A stretch of DNA of 15,043 bases from an uncultured Methylobacter sp. (GTDB taxonomy: Bacteria; Pseudomonadota; Gammaproteobacteria; Methylococcales; Methylomonadaceae), in NCBI GenBank assembly GCA_903831545.1, contig CAIKYI010000258.1, positions 1 through 15,043 on the forward strand. The letters run 5' to 3'. Both the position numbers and the translations under genes were made by a program. The notes below the pieces were generated by a model, which ran no database searches, was not told the DNA's origin, and saw nothing but the letters and a program-made list of their open reading frames with translations. Shown here piece by piece: positions 7,410-14,951 of this stretch. Each line of letters starts with the position of its first letter. The first letter of the stretch is position 1.

Positions 7410-9690
7410 TTCATCAGACGAGCAAGAAAATACACTGCATACGCAAATCCAGTATCGTCTGGTAGAAGCCTTATCGCTATCAGAAAATCGCTACCACAAC
7501 CTGCTCGATAATATTTCTGAAATTGTTTTTACACTGGACACTGAGCTTCGTTTTAGTTATCTGAATAAAGCCTGGCAAAATCATACCGGATACGCAGTTA
7601 ACGACTGCCTTGGGCAACCGCTAAAAAACTTCATCATAGACAGCGAATATCAGCGCTTGACGCAAGCACTTGCTGAAGCGACTTTGCATGAACTTGAAGT
7701 GAGTCTGATTTGTAAGGATGGCTTGACCTGCTGGTTTCAAATGAACATTAACCAGGAGGTTGGCAATAAGGAGCGTTGTTTCTCCGGTACTTTGATCAAT
7801 GTCCATGCCAGCAAAATGGCTTATCAAGCCTTATATTCGGAGCAGCAACGCTTTAAAAACGTAGTTGAAACCATCTCAGACATATTGTTTCAAACAGATA
7901 CACATTACAACATAACTTTTATTAATCTGGCATGGACACAAATCACCGGGTATTCAGCGACTGAAACCCTCAAAAAACCTCTAATCGGCTTCATTCATCC
8001 GGAGGATCGTGATAGCGGTTTGCACTATTTAAATTCCACTACCTTAAACGGCACAACACAACGGTATCAATTTCGCTTGATGTGCTCAACGGGTACGTTT
8101 CGTTGGATATCGCTGCTGGCACAAAAAAAACAAACCATAGATGAAAACGAGGGCTGGTTTTTAACCGGAGCAATGCAGGATATTACCGAGCTAATGTCCA
8201 TGGAACAGGCTTTAGACACAAGCAGGGAACGGTATTCCTTGTTAGCCTCCTCGACCAATGATGGTATCTGGGACTGGGATTTAACCACTGACAAGGTTTA
8301 TCTTTCACCTCGCTGGAAATTTATGCTGGGCTATGAAGATCATGAAATCGAAAACTGTTTTACCAGTTGGCAGGAACGCGTTCATCCCGATGATATTAAG
8401 ACAATCATGGCCGATATCACAGCCTGCCTCGAAGGAAAATCAGTGTTTCTGGAAAATATTCATCGCTTGCTCCATAAAGATGGAAGCTGGCGCTGGATTT
8501 TTGATCGTGGTACGGTAGTGCTAGATAATCAGGGAAAACCCTGTCGTATGCTAGGCGCACATGCCGACATTACCCAGCTTAAAAAAACAGAAGAAGAATT
8601 AAAGCGCCGGGAACAAGAACTGGAAGCCATCTTTAGCATGAGTCCAGATGGCATTGTCACGGTTACACAACAAGGTCTTATCCAATCAGTTAACCCGACT
8701 TTTCTTGTCATGACCGGTTTTAAGCTCGACAAACTGGTTGGTTTAAGCGAAGAGGCTTTTGATGGCTTTATTGATCAAATTTGCAACACGACCTCGCCTT
8801 TTTCAACCAAGCAATTTGAAAATCAAAAAACCTATGTCATCGACTCAAAAAGTGGACACGTTCCCAAAATAAAGCAAACCGATAACACTAAAGACTATTC
8901 CAGTCACACTAAAAAACTTTTGGTACTGACTCGCACGGAACGTAAGCTTGATAATGAAACTATCGCAAAAGTTATTTATTTTCGTGACGTAACAGCAGAA
9001 ACAGAAATAGCGGAAATGAAAAGTTCGTTTCTAGCCACGGCGGCCCATGAATTACGCACGCCGATGGCCAGCGTTTTCGGTTTTTCTGAGCTTTTGCTAT
9101 CCCGAGAATTTGATAAAGACACTACGCAAGAAATTGTATCAACCATTCATCAGCAATCAGCCAGTCTCGTTAATATACTAAATCAACTGCTGGATCTTGC
9201 CCGCATTGAATCGCGTCTGGGTATGGATTTTGTATTTACGGAACAACCGTTGTTGAATATTGTAGAGCGTGCAATCAATGAACTCATGGTTCCCGGGGAT
9301 CCCCGGGTTATCAAGCGTAACAAATTAAAAGGCGATTACAAGGTTCTTGTGGATGCAGACAAGTTACGCCAGGTTATCACTAATGTTTTAAGTAATGCCT
9401 ACAAGTACTCAAAAGCGGGTGACATCGAAATCAGCATCAAAAAGCGCCAGACTCTTGAACAGACTGAAGTCGGTATTGTTATTCGTGATCATGGTATAGG
9501 TATGAACAGCGAGCAGCTTAAACAAATTTTTACCCGTTTTTGGCGAGCCAAAGACATGGGCGAAATAACAGGAACCGGATTGGGTATGTCTCTTGTAAAA
9601 GAAATCATGGACATTCATGAAGGAGCGATTGATATTACCAGTAAATCCGGAGATGGCACCACTGTCACTTTGTGGTTAAAACAGGTTTGA
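7402..9690 (+). CDS. Soluble multi-PAS sensor histidine kinase
   Basis: The protein has 762 residues and no membrane segment, so it is cytoplasmic. Four PAS units come first: about 29-138, 149-265, 277-395 (a PAS_3/PAC type with WQERVHPDD and ending GAHADITQLKK) and a divergent one at 404-535. A short coiled coil joins PAS3 to PAS4. HisKA follows with phospho-acceptor His549 in AAHELRTPM. The HATPase has N665 in VLSNAYKYS, DHGIGM (696-701) and GTGLGM (724-729). All catalytic motifs are present. There is no attached receiver; the separate receiver gene 24 bases downstream is its likely partner. The start is GTG, overlapping the upstream isochorismatase-like gene by 8 bases, with GGA about 8 bases before it. 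No PAS cofactor (heme, FAD) can be deduced. An odd 16-base perfect GC palindrome lies inside the gene at 9292-9307. Confidence 0.93.
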   Translation: MSNSSDEQENTLHTQIQYRLVEALSLSENRYHNLLDNISEIVFTLDTELRFSYLNKAWQNHTGYAVNDCLGQPLKNFIIDSEYQRLTQALAEATLHELEVSLICKDGLTCWFQMNINQEVGNKERCFSGTLINVHASKMAYQALYSEQQRFKNVVETISDILFQTDTHYNITFINLAWTQITGYSATETLKKPLIGFIHPEDRDSGLHYLNSTTLNGTTQRYQFRLMCSTGTFRWISLLAQKKQTIDENEGWFLTGAMQDITELMSMEQALDTSRERYSLLASSTNDGIWDWDLTTDKVYLSPRWKFMLGYEDHEIENCFTSWQERVHPDDIKTIMADITACLEGKSVFLENIHRLLHKDGSWRWIFDRGTVVLDNQGKPCRMLGAHADITQLKKTEEELKRREQELEAIFSMSPDGIVTVTQQGLIQSVNPTFLVMTGFKLDKLVGLSEEAFDGFIDQICNTTSPFSTKQFENQKTYVIDSKSGHVPKIKQTDNTKDYSSHTKKLLVLTRTERKLDNETIAKVIYFRDVTAETEIAEMKSSFLATAAHELRTPMASVFGFSELLLSREFDKDTTQEIVSTIHQQSASLVNILNQLLDLARIESRLGMDFVFTEQPLLNIVERAINELMVPGDPRVIKRNKLKGDYKVLVDADKLRQVITNVLSNAYKYSKAGDIEISIKKRQTLEQTEVGIVIRDHGIGMNSEQLKQIFTRFWRAKDMGEITGTGLGMSLVKEIMDIHEGAIDITSKSGDGTTVTLWLKQV

Positions 9691-9714
9691 TCACATAAAA
9701 ATCGAGAAATCAAT

Positions 9715-10095
9715 ATGCAAAACGAGCCACTGCCAGATAAAATAAAAATTCTTTTTGTCGACGATAACCGTATTATCAGGCACTTACTTAGGCTAACCCT
9801 GACGGACAAGCGAATTGAACTTCTTGAAGCTGATTGCGGTGAAACAGCTTTACCTATTATTACCAGTCAAAAACCGGATTATGTCATTCTTGATGTGATG
9901 ATGCCCGGCGAATTAAACGGTTTTCAAATTTGCCAGATGGTTAAATCATGGGAAGATACTAAAGACTGCAAAATCATTATGTTAACAGCCAGCAGTCAAC
10001 AAGAAGACTTCGAGATAGGACAACAAGTCGGCGCTGATTTTTACCTTACCAAACCTTTTAGTCCGAAAGAGTTGTTATCGTTAATAGAGATTTAA
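9715..10095 (+). CDS. Single-domain response regulator (CheY-like receiver)
   Basis: The 126-residue protein is only a receiver domain: acidic pair D16/D17, phospho-acceptor Asp60 in VILDVMMPG, Thr91 and Lys113 in TKPF. There is no output domain, so it acts by binding a partner protein or as a phosphate carrier or sink. It begins 24 bases after the PAS kinase, with GAG (9704-9706) as a modest ribosome binding site, and closes a three-gene operon with the isochorismatase-like protein and the kinase. That kinase is its likely phosphodonor. The flanking c-di-GMP protein is convergent and might be a downstream partner, but nothing in the sequence proves it. All catalytic residues are intact. Confidence 0.93.
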   Translation: MQNEPLPDKIKILFVDDNRIIRHLLRLTLTDKRIELLEADCGETALPIITSQKPDYVILDVMMPGELNGFQICQMVKSWEDTKDCKIIMLTASSQQEDFEIGQQVGADFYLTKPFSPKELLSLIEI

Positions 10096-10269
10096 AACTG
10101 ATACCAACGATCATGGATACGATTTATAACTTGTGCAAGAAAACGTCCATGGTCACGTAAACTCAGTGCAACTATGTGTCAATAACTGAAAGTGGATTTA
10201 GGCCGGGCTTATTTATGGCCACTTGTCCAGGCAAGCCACGGGATCTTTATCGGATCTGGGTTTGTGATG

Positions 10270-12108
10270 TCAAAAAACTTTTAAATGGCTTTTCTTTTCG
10301 AATGCTTCCATTGTTTCGTCAATTTGAAAAATATTATTCTTCAGTAATTTTTCACTTGGCCTGCCAAAAATATATCCCTGTCCGTAATTAACGCCAATTT
10401 TTCTCAATTGACTAATTGTTTCGGGGCTTTCAACAAACTCGGCAATGGTTTTTTTACCCATTTTATTGGCTATCTGGTGCATGGACTTTACCAGCATTTG
10501 ATCGGTTTCATCGTTCACCAGGTTCGAAATAAACTGGCCATCGATTTTTACGTAATCAACCGGAAAGGTTTTTAAATAATTAAAAGAGCAAAAGCCGGCA
10601 CCAAAATCATCCAAAGCAAAACGACAGCCTAACGCACGAATGTGATTAATCATCGAACGTGTCTGTTTATAGTTTTCGACAGCTGCTGTCTCTGTGATTT
10701 CAAAGGTAAGGCGTTCAGCCCTGACTCCGGTCATTTCCAGTTTTTGTTTGATAGTGGGCAGTAAAGACATATCCTGAAAAGCCACACTGGAGAGGTTGAT
10801 CGAAAATGAAATGTGCGATGACCCAGCCGGTAAGGCGGCAAGATAATCGATGGCACTTTCAACTACCCATAAATCAATGCCGTGGATCAAGCCCATTCTT
10901 TCAGCGGCTGGAATAAATTCAACAGGGCCAATAATTTCACCGTTTTCGTTTCTTAAACGAATCAACACTTCATAATGAGATACTTCACCATCACTCAATC
11001 TGACGATGGGTTGGAATACCAGAAAAAAGCGCTCATTTATCAACGCTTCCCGAATGATAGGAACCCAGTAAATATCACGATACCTTTCCCTGACCAATGA
11101 ATCTTCACTGTCATATTTCCAGACTTTATTGCCGCCATAAGTTTTGGCCATGCAGCAAGCCTGATGAGCCTGAGAAATAAGTTCTCGGGGATGAAACATT
11201 ATTTTGGCCGAGTTTAAGGAGCTTAGCCCTATGGAGCCGGTAATATTGTAGGCAATTGTGCCAATCACAAACCTGAAGTTATCCAGGGCTGTTAAAATCT
11301 TTTTTGACCAGATTTCTGCCTGTTCCACCGTACAGTTATCCAGATAAAGACCAAATTTATCTGAGTCGATCCGCGCAAAAACTCCGGCATTATTTAAAAT
11401 ACTTCTGATCAGGCTAATCACTTCTGTCAGCAAGCGATCGCCAATATCAAAACCTTCCAGTTCATTAAATAAACTAAACCTGTCAAGATCGATAAATAAC
11501 AGCACGCTATCCAAGGAAAAATGTCTGCTGCTATTTCTGTTCAGGGTAAGCTGTATACGCTGCTCCAGACTGCTTCTATTAAGCAGGCCAGTAAGTTCGT
11601 CGTGTTCAACCAGATATTTCAGTTTTGCATCCAGAAGTTTGCGTTCCGCTAACTCTGTCAAGAGTCTTTCTTGCTGTTTGAAGTACAGATATTTTTCATT
11701 TTGCAAGCCAATGAAAAACTTGACGGCCATCAATAGTTCGAGCGAGCTATAGTTCGGCTTTAGGATATGAAAGAAACTTTGTCCGCCTTGTTCAGACTGA
11801 TCGATAATCGGAGTGTCATCTTTATTTAAAATGATCAAGGGAATAAATATTCCCCCGTCTGAATGAGAAAAAGACAAGCGCAAATCTTCAATCTGACAAT
11901 CTGGTAAATCATTGCTGACGACAATCAGGCCAATCGCCTCGGGATCATCATAATACTTTCTGGTTATTTTAAAAATTTCAGCGCCATTAACTGCAAATTC
12001 AAAGTTAAAGAATCCCTTATCCTGCAATTCAGTCGTAATTCTTGCCACTGAAGACTCATTAGTCTCGGCAATAATAATAACTTTTTGTTTTAGTTTTTTA
12101 TGTAACAT
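10270..12108 (-). CDS. Pseudo-receiver/GGDEF/EAL protein, likely c-di-GMP phosphodiesterase
   Basis: This 612-residue cytoplasmic protein has three domains. Residues 9-135 are a receiver-like fold with E15 and Lys117 but Ser65 at the phospho-Asp position, so it should not be phosphorylated normally. After a coiled-coil linker (140-165), residues 166-335 form a GGDEF domain beginning DELTGLLNR. Its signature reads ARIDSDKF (GGDEF becomes DSDKF), and the metal/substrate strand reads DLDRFSLFNELEGF. Cyclase activity is very unlikely; GTP binding as an allosteric site is possible. Residues 350-590 form an EAL domain: E380-V-L in place of EAL, N438, E470, D500/D501, K521, E557 and Q577 are all present. 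The phosphodiesterase site therefore looks complete. It would degrade c-di-GMP, affecting motility, attachment or polysaccharide. The ATG at 12108 has no strong Shine-Dalgarno. It is convergent with the single receiver gene. Confidence 0.92.
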   Translation of the reverse strand: MLHKKLKQKVIIIAETNESSVARITTELQDKGFFNFEFAVNGAEIFKITRKYYDDPEAIGLIVVSNDLPDCQIEDLRLSFSHSDGGIFIPLIILNKDDTPIIDQSEQGGQSFFHILKPNYSSLELLMAVKFFIGLQNEKYLYFKQQERLLTELAERKLLDAKLKYLVEHDELTGLLNRSSLEQRIQLTLNRNSSRHFSLDSVLLFIDLDRFSLFNELEGFDIGDRLLTEVISLIRSILNNAGVFARIDSDKFGLYLDNCTVEQAEIWSKKILTALDNFRFVIGTIAYNITGSIGLSSLNSAKIMFHPRELISQAHQACCMAKTYGGNKVWKYDSEDSLVRERYRDIYWVPIIREALINERFFLVFQPIVRLSDGEVSHYEVLIRLRNENGEIIGPVEFIPAAERMGLIHGIDLWVVESAIDYLAALPAGSSHISFSINLSSVAFQDMSLLPTIKQKLEMTGVRAERLTFEITETAAVENYKQTRSMINHIRALGCRFALDDFGAGFCSFNYLKTFPVDYVKIDGQFISNLVNDETDQMLVKSMHQIANKMGKKTIAEFVESPETISQLRKIGVNYGQGYIFGRPSEKLLKNNIFQIDETMEAFEKKSHLKVF

Positions 12109-12164
12109 ACTAATTCTAATGGATAAAAATAAGGGTATTTCAGAAAAGCATTACTTGCCCACAA

Positions 12165-12180
12165 ACTAAAGACCTTTAGT
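12165..12180. promoter_or_regulatory. 16-base palindrome upstream of the c-di-GMP gene
   Basis: ACTAAAGACCTTTAGT has 7-base arms in perfect inverted repeat around a 2-base centre. It lies 57 bases upstream of the start of the receiver/GGDEF/EAL gene, the right place for an operator of a dimeric regulator. No known regulon consensus comes to mind. Confidence 0.35.
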
Positions 12181-12554
12181 CAATCATAGACCAATTAAAT
12201 CAAGCTTGTATTTATTTTAGAGTATGGCACAACTTCTGGTTTTATAAGTAAAATAATTAAAAAATTTGAAGCGCATCACCAAAATAAAAAGTAAAAATAT
12301 GAATGCATACTTAAGATACACATATTTTGTTACAGGATGATGAAGATAGTAGGGTAGACACTGATTAAACGGTATGTTTAATATTTTGGACATACACGAC
12401 AATCTTACCAGTGGCTTACAAAAAACATTGATTCTTACCCACGGAGGTAGCCGCCAGTAAATTACGGTAGCATTGTCAGGCTGATAAGTGCGTCTTCTTG
12501 CTGGTGTATGAGGATAAAAATTTTCGGTGCAAGTGCATGACCAATAAATACACG

Positions 12555-12668
12555 CTAACAAACAAACTTTCCGGGTAAGCCTCTGAACACTTTATCTATA
12601 TCTATAAACTGGTCGGGATTATAGCCAGACAATTTTGCCGGATTTATGGATATACTGGCCTTGGCCAT
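12555..12668 (-). pseudogene. Possible 5' remnant of a small helix-turn-helix-like gene
   Basis: An ATG at 12668 is preceded at 5 bases by GGAG and opens 37 codons. The first 22 residues (MAKASISINPAKLSGYNPDQ and on to FID) look to me like the start of a widespread small proteobacterial protein. In that family, a Gly-Tyr-Asp/Asn-Pro motif is followed by a helix-turn-helix with an ALEVAPPVISKIRH core. Here the sequence then leaves the pattern (DKVFRGLPGKFVC) and stops, so the DNA-binding part is missing. That would make it a truncated remnant, or a new small protein with a chance likeness. The family resemblance is from memory and short, so confidence is low. Confidence 0.3.
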
Positions 12669-12775
12669 GGATACTCCGTAGATATTCTATCCCTGATTAG
12701 CTTCTGGTCTGCATGAAAAAGTACGAGGATTAACCGGATTAAAAACAGCAGAGAAGCAACTGTTACCCTGCTTTA

Positions 12776-13408
12776 TTACTTTCGACTCAGAGTACCGTAT
12801 TCCTCAATCACAGCGTCGGGACTTAAAAAACCTTCAACACGCAACCAGGGTTGACCTGGCTTGGAACGCATTAAGATGACCGAAGTATGATTCATTTTGT
12901 CGCCACGATAGGTATTGAAAGCCTTTTGCAGGGCAAGGCTAGCTTCCCGAGTACCTGTATAGAAATCCCAATCCGGGCCGGCGCCATGTTTTTTGGCATA
13001 TTCAAGCAGTTTGGCCGGCGTGTCACTTTCCGGATCGATCGATACCGACATCAAATGGGCTTTCTGGTTATCTTTGTCCAATTTGGTTTGTACCTTCGAC
13101 ATGATATGAGTCAGCATTGGGCAAATTGCCGAACAGGAAACAAACACAAAAGTAAGAATCACCGGACGGCCATCATCAAGCTCTTTAAGAAAAGATACTT
13201 TCTTGCCATCCTGACGCAGCATTGCCACATCAGGAACCTTATAACTTGAAGTGACGCGGGTAAACGCGGGTTCTTCTGCTTTTTGCTCTACTGCCATTGG
13301 CTCTTCGGCCAGTACGGGGCGAACTCCAAAAAAGGCTGCAATAAAAATGATCGTCGATAGGGCAAGCCATCGACCGGTTAAATCCAGAGTTTGATTAAAG
13401 TAAGACAT
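12776..13408 (-). CDS. SCO1/SenC-family copper-binding thioredoxin-fold protein
   Basis: With the ATG at 13408 the product is 210 residues. A signal peptide or membrane anchor comes first (about 12-33, WLALSTIIFIAAFFGVRPVLA). A periplasmic thioredoxin-like domain then carries the SCO motif FVSCSAICP (Cys92 and Cys96, CxxxCP) and the distant His174 in NHTSVIL, which together form the Cu site. VSIDPESDTP is also typical. SCO proteins deliver copper to the CuA site of cytochrome oxidase or act as periplasmic thiol reductases or redox sensors. The start is uncertain. A TTG at 13534 has a better Shine-Dalgarno (AAGGGA, 6 bases away) and lies 15 bases after the upstream stop, giving 252 residues, but it would bury the signal sequence after about 55 extra residues. 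ATG 13447 is a third option. It follows the cytochrome c/binding-protein gene on the same strand, so the two are probably co-transcribed. Confidence 0.9.
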   Translation of the reverse strand: MSYFNQTLDLTGRWLALSTIIFIAAFFGVRPVLAEEPMAVEQKAEEPAFTRVTSSYKVPDVAMLRQDGKKVSFLKELDDGRPVILTFVFVSCSAICPMLTHIMSKVQTKLDKDNQKAHLMSVSIDPESDTPAKLLEYAKKHGAGPDWDFYTGTREASLALQKAFNTYRGDKMNHTSVILMRSKPGQPWLRVEGFLSPDAVIEEYGTLSRK

Positions 13409-13549
13409 GATTTTCAGAGGGTTAAATTGTTTAAAGTTGTATTTCATGCCGATAAAAAAAGCTGTTCCGAATAAAAATCCCTTTCGGCTAGAACTTGCGG
13501 CGTTCGTCTTAAAACCTGGCCGCAAACTTTCCAATCAACGTCCCTTAAA

Positions 13550-14908
13550 TTACGGCACCAGCCACTCAGAATCAGCTATCAACTTGCCATCCGCTGCAAA
13601 ACGCGCAATAAAAGCGCCCTTGGAAGCAAAACGCTGTCCTCGGGACAAACTTAAATAGGGATATGCCGATACATTGGAGCCTAAACTTAGCATGTCCTCA
13701 GCCCGCTCAATCATATGATCGCGAAACAGGTTATCCAGCATTTGAGAACTAAGCTCAGTCAGGAACATCACATTGAAAAAAACCTCGCTTTGAAAGGCCT
13801 CGTCAACCAGTGGCAGACGCCATGTTTTTAACCAGTCTTTCATCGTTATTTCATTTTTCTGACGCTTTATGCCCAATTCATATGGATAAATCACCCGGAC
13901 ATTCGGTTTCCAGGCCTTTGAAACAAAGCTGTAATCTTCTGCTGCCAAAAAGCCCGACAGATAAGCCACGGCAGGTACCTGTTTTGGTGCGGCCTTGTTA
14001 ACAGCGGTTAAGTCATTTGGGCGTAACCAAAGCATCACCGCATCTTTACTGGAAATATCTTTCAAGGCCGCTTTCAAATCAGTCGCTGCTTTTTCACCCA
14101 GAACCCGATTTTCAAGTTTAATTTCAGAACCTTGCAAAGCGTCGGTTAATGCTTTGGCCGCACCGCGACTCACTTCATCATCTTTATAAATCTGAACCAG
14201 GCGACGAGGAGCAGTTTTATCCTGATTGCGCAAAGATTTGGCAAGAACCTCGGCCTCAAGCGCTACACCGCGAGAATAATAAAGCTGATAGTAGCCCGTT
14301 TCGGCAGGCGGCAAAGCGACGCTGGGAAACAGGCACGGTAGTTTTTCCTGCTCACAAAAGCTGTGTACCGGCGCCCAGGTTGTATTTGAAATCCCGGAAA
14401 CCACTGCGAAAACCGGTTCGCTTTGATACTTCTCGGTTAATTGTTTACCCCAGGTTTTAGGTGCGTCTTGCAATTCCCAAACCGTCAACTCCCAGTTGCG
14501 TAAGGTTTTTGGAATAAGATCCAGGGGCGAGCGCATACGTCCGGAGTATGATTCTTGGCTGGCATTACGCTGCGTAAAAGCGGTGCGCATCATGTTCACC
14601 ATGACCTCACTCTTTTTTGAATCAACGCCGGGGGTTACGATAGTCGCAAAACGAAGTGTATCTTTACCAACACCGGGCGATACTTCGGCTGACAGTTGTT
14701 GTAAATAAGCCGTGACTGCCTTGATCTCATCATCGCTCAAAGCATAGTGTGGCATTAAGGGGCTCATTGGCTTGCCACTGACATTAACCCCTTCGCGAAT
14801 GGCCTTGGCCAAAGACTCATTCGTATAAGGCGTATGGGCTCTGGTTACGTTTTTGGCTGCACGGCTATCGAGCAGGGCAATCGGTCGATTTTCTTCGGTT
14901 GCGAACAA
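13550..14908 (-). CDS. Cytochrome c/periplasmic-binding-protein fusion, 5'-truncated
   Basis: The first 75 residues (LAKAIREGVNVSGKPMSPLMPHYALSDDEIKAVTAYL, split here only by position) are the distal half of a cytochrome c domain, including the Met axial-ligand region. No CxxCH heme motif and no signal peptide occur in this frame or within 130 bases upstream in any minus-strand frame. Residues about 83-440 are a type 1 periplasmic binding protein domain (FATIVTPGVDS, EPVFAVVSGISNTTWAPVHSF, LPCLFPSV, YSRGVALEAEVLA). Fusions of this kind occur as exported proteins in respiratory and methylotrophic bacteria; the ligand is unknown. The only usable upstream start is TTG 14908, inside the U-tract of a terminator-like hairpin. 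The frame stays open back to a stop at 14981-14983 and reads RPTGRFLF through the hairpin. The gene thus appears to have lost its 5' end and is probably non-functional, although the remaining frame is undamaged. Confidence 0.75.
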   Translation of the reverse strand: MFATEENRPIALLDSRAAKNVTRAHTPYTNESLAKAIREGVNVSGKPMSPLMPHYALSDDEIKAVTAYLQQLSAEVSPGVGKDTLRFATIVTPGVDSKKSEVMVNMMRTAFTQRNASQESYSGRMRSPLDLIPKTLRNWELTVWELQDAPKTWGKQLTEKYQSEPVFAVVSGISNTTWAPVHSFCEQEKLPCLFPSVALPPAETGYYQLYYSRGVALEAEVLAKSLRNQDKTAPRRLVQIYKDDEVSRGAAKALTDALQGSEIKLENRVLGEKAATDLKAALKDISSKDAVMLWLRPNDLTAVNKAAPKQVPAVAYLSGFLAAEDYSFVSKAWKPNVRVIYPYELGIKRQKNEITMKDWLKTWRLPLVDEAFQSEVFFNVMFLTELSSQMLDNLFRDHMIERAEDMLSLGSNVSAYPYLSLSRGQRFASKGAFIARFAADGKLIADSEWLVP

Positions 14909-14930
14909 AAAACGCCCGGTTGGGCGTTTT
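14907..14930 (-). terminator. Strong terminator-like hairpin with T6 on the minus strand
   Basis: On the minus strand AAAACGCCC, loop AACC, GGGCGTTTT forms a 9-pair perfect stem (14930-14922 with 14917-14909) ending in six Ts (14912-14907). It lies 21 bases after the stop of the partial gene at 14952 and directly before the truncated cytochrome/binding-protein frame. It should end transcription from upstream, leaving that frame without an evident promoter. Confidence 0.75.
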
Positions 14931-14951
14931 AAAGTGGGAGGTGCCTCATGG

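Larger units (their letters stand above)
12109..12775. other. 667-base region without a convincing intact gene
   Basis: The part nearest 12108 should carry the promoter of the c-di-GMP gene and includes the palindrome at 12165-12180. From about 12217 to 12561 the minus strand is open for 114 codons, with an odd mix of Cys, Trp, Arg and aromatic residues. I do not recognise it, and it has no good ribosome binding site, so I do not call it a gene. At 12555-12668 (-) there is a short frame with a good ribosome binding site that resembles the start of a known small-protein family. A possible weak terminator for the SCO gene, AACAG/CTGTT with a T-run on the minus strand, lies at 12740-12764. No RNA gene was recognised. 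Confidence 0.4.

Noticed and set aside
9292..9307. Cloning-vector polylinker contamination (SmaI/BamHI-like sequence)
   Set aside because: Flanking sequence continues the kinase frame without a break and shows no other vector sites.
10190..10224. AAGTGG/CCACTT hairpin between the single receiver and the c-di-GMP gene as a terminator
   Set aside because: The loop is 23 bases and no T-run follows on either strand, so it is not a convincing terminator.
12400..12560. Possible c-di-GMP riboswitch, suggested by GGTAGC-like pieces near a c-di-GMP gene
   Set aside because: The conserved core sequences of the c-di-GMP-I aptamer could not be laid out on either strand, and the neighbouring gene runs away from it.
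12217..12561. 114-codon minus-strand open frame as a protein-coding gene
   Set aside because: No ribosome binding site, unusual composition and no recognisable domain; the stretch is noted as unexplained but not called a gene.
14929..14949. Six-codon ATG frame after GGAGGA on the minus strand
   Set aside because: It ends at once in TAA, just before the terminator hairpin; too short to support as a gene.
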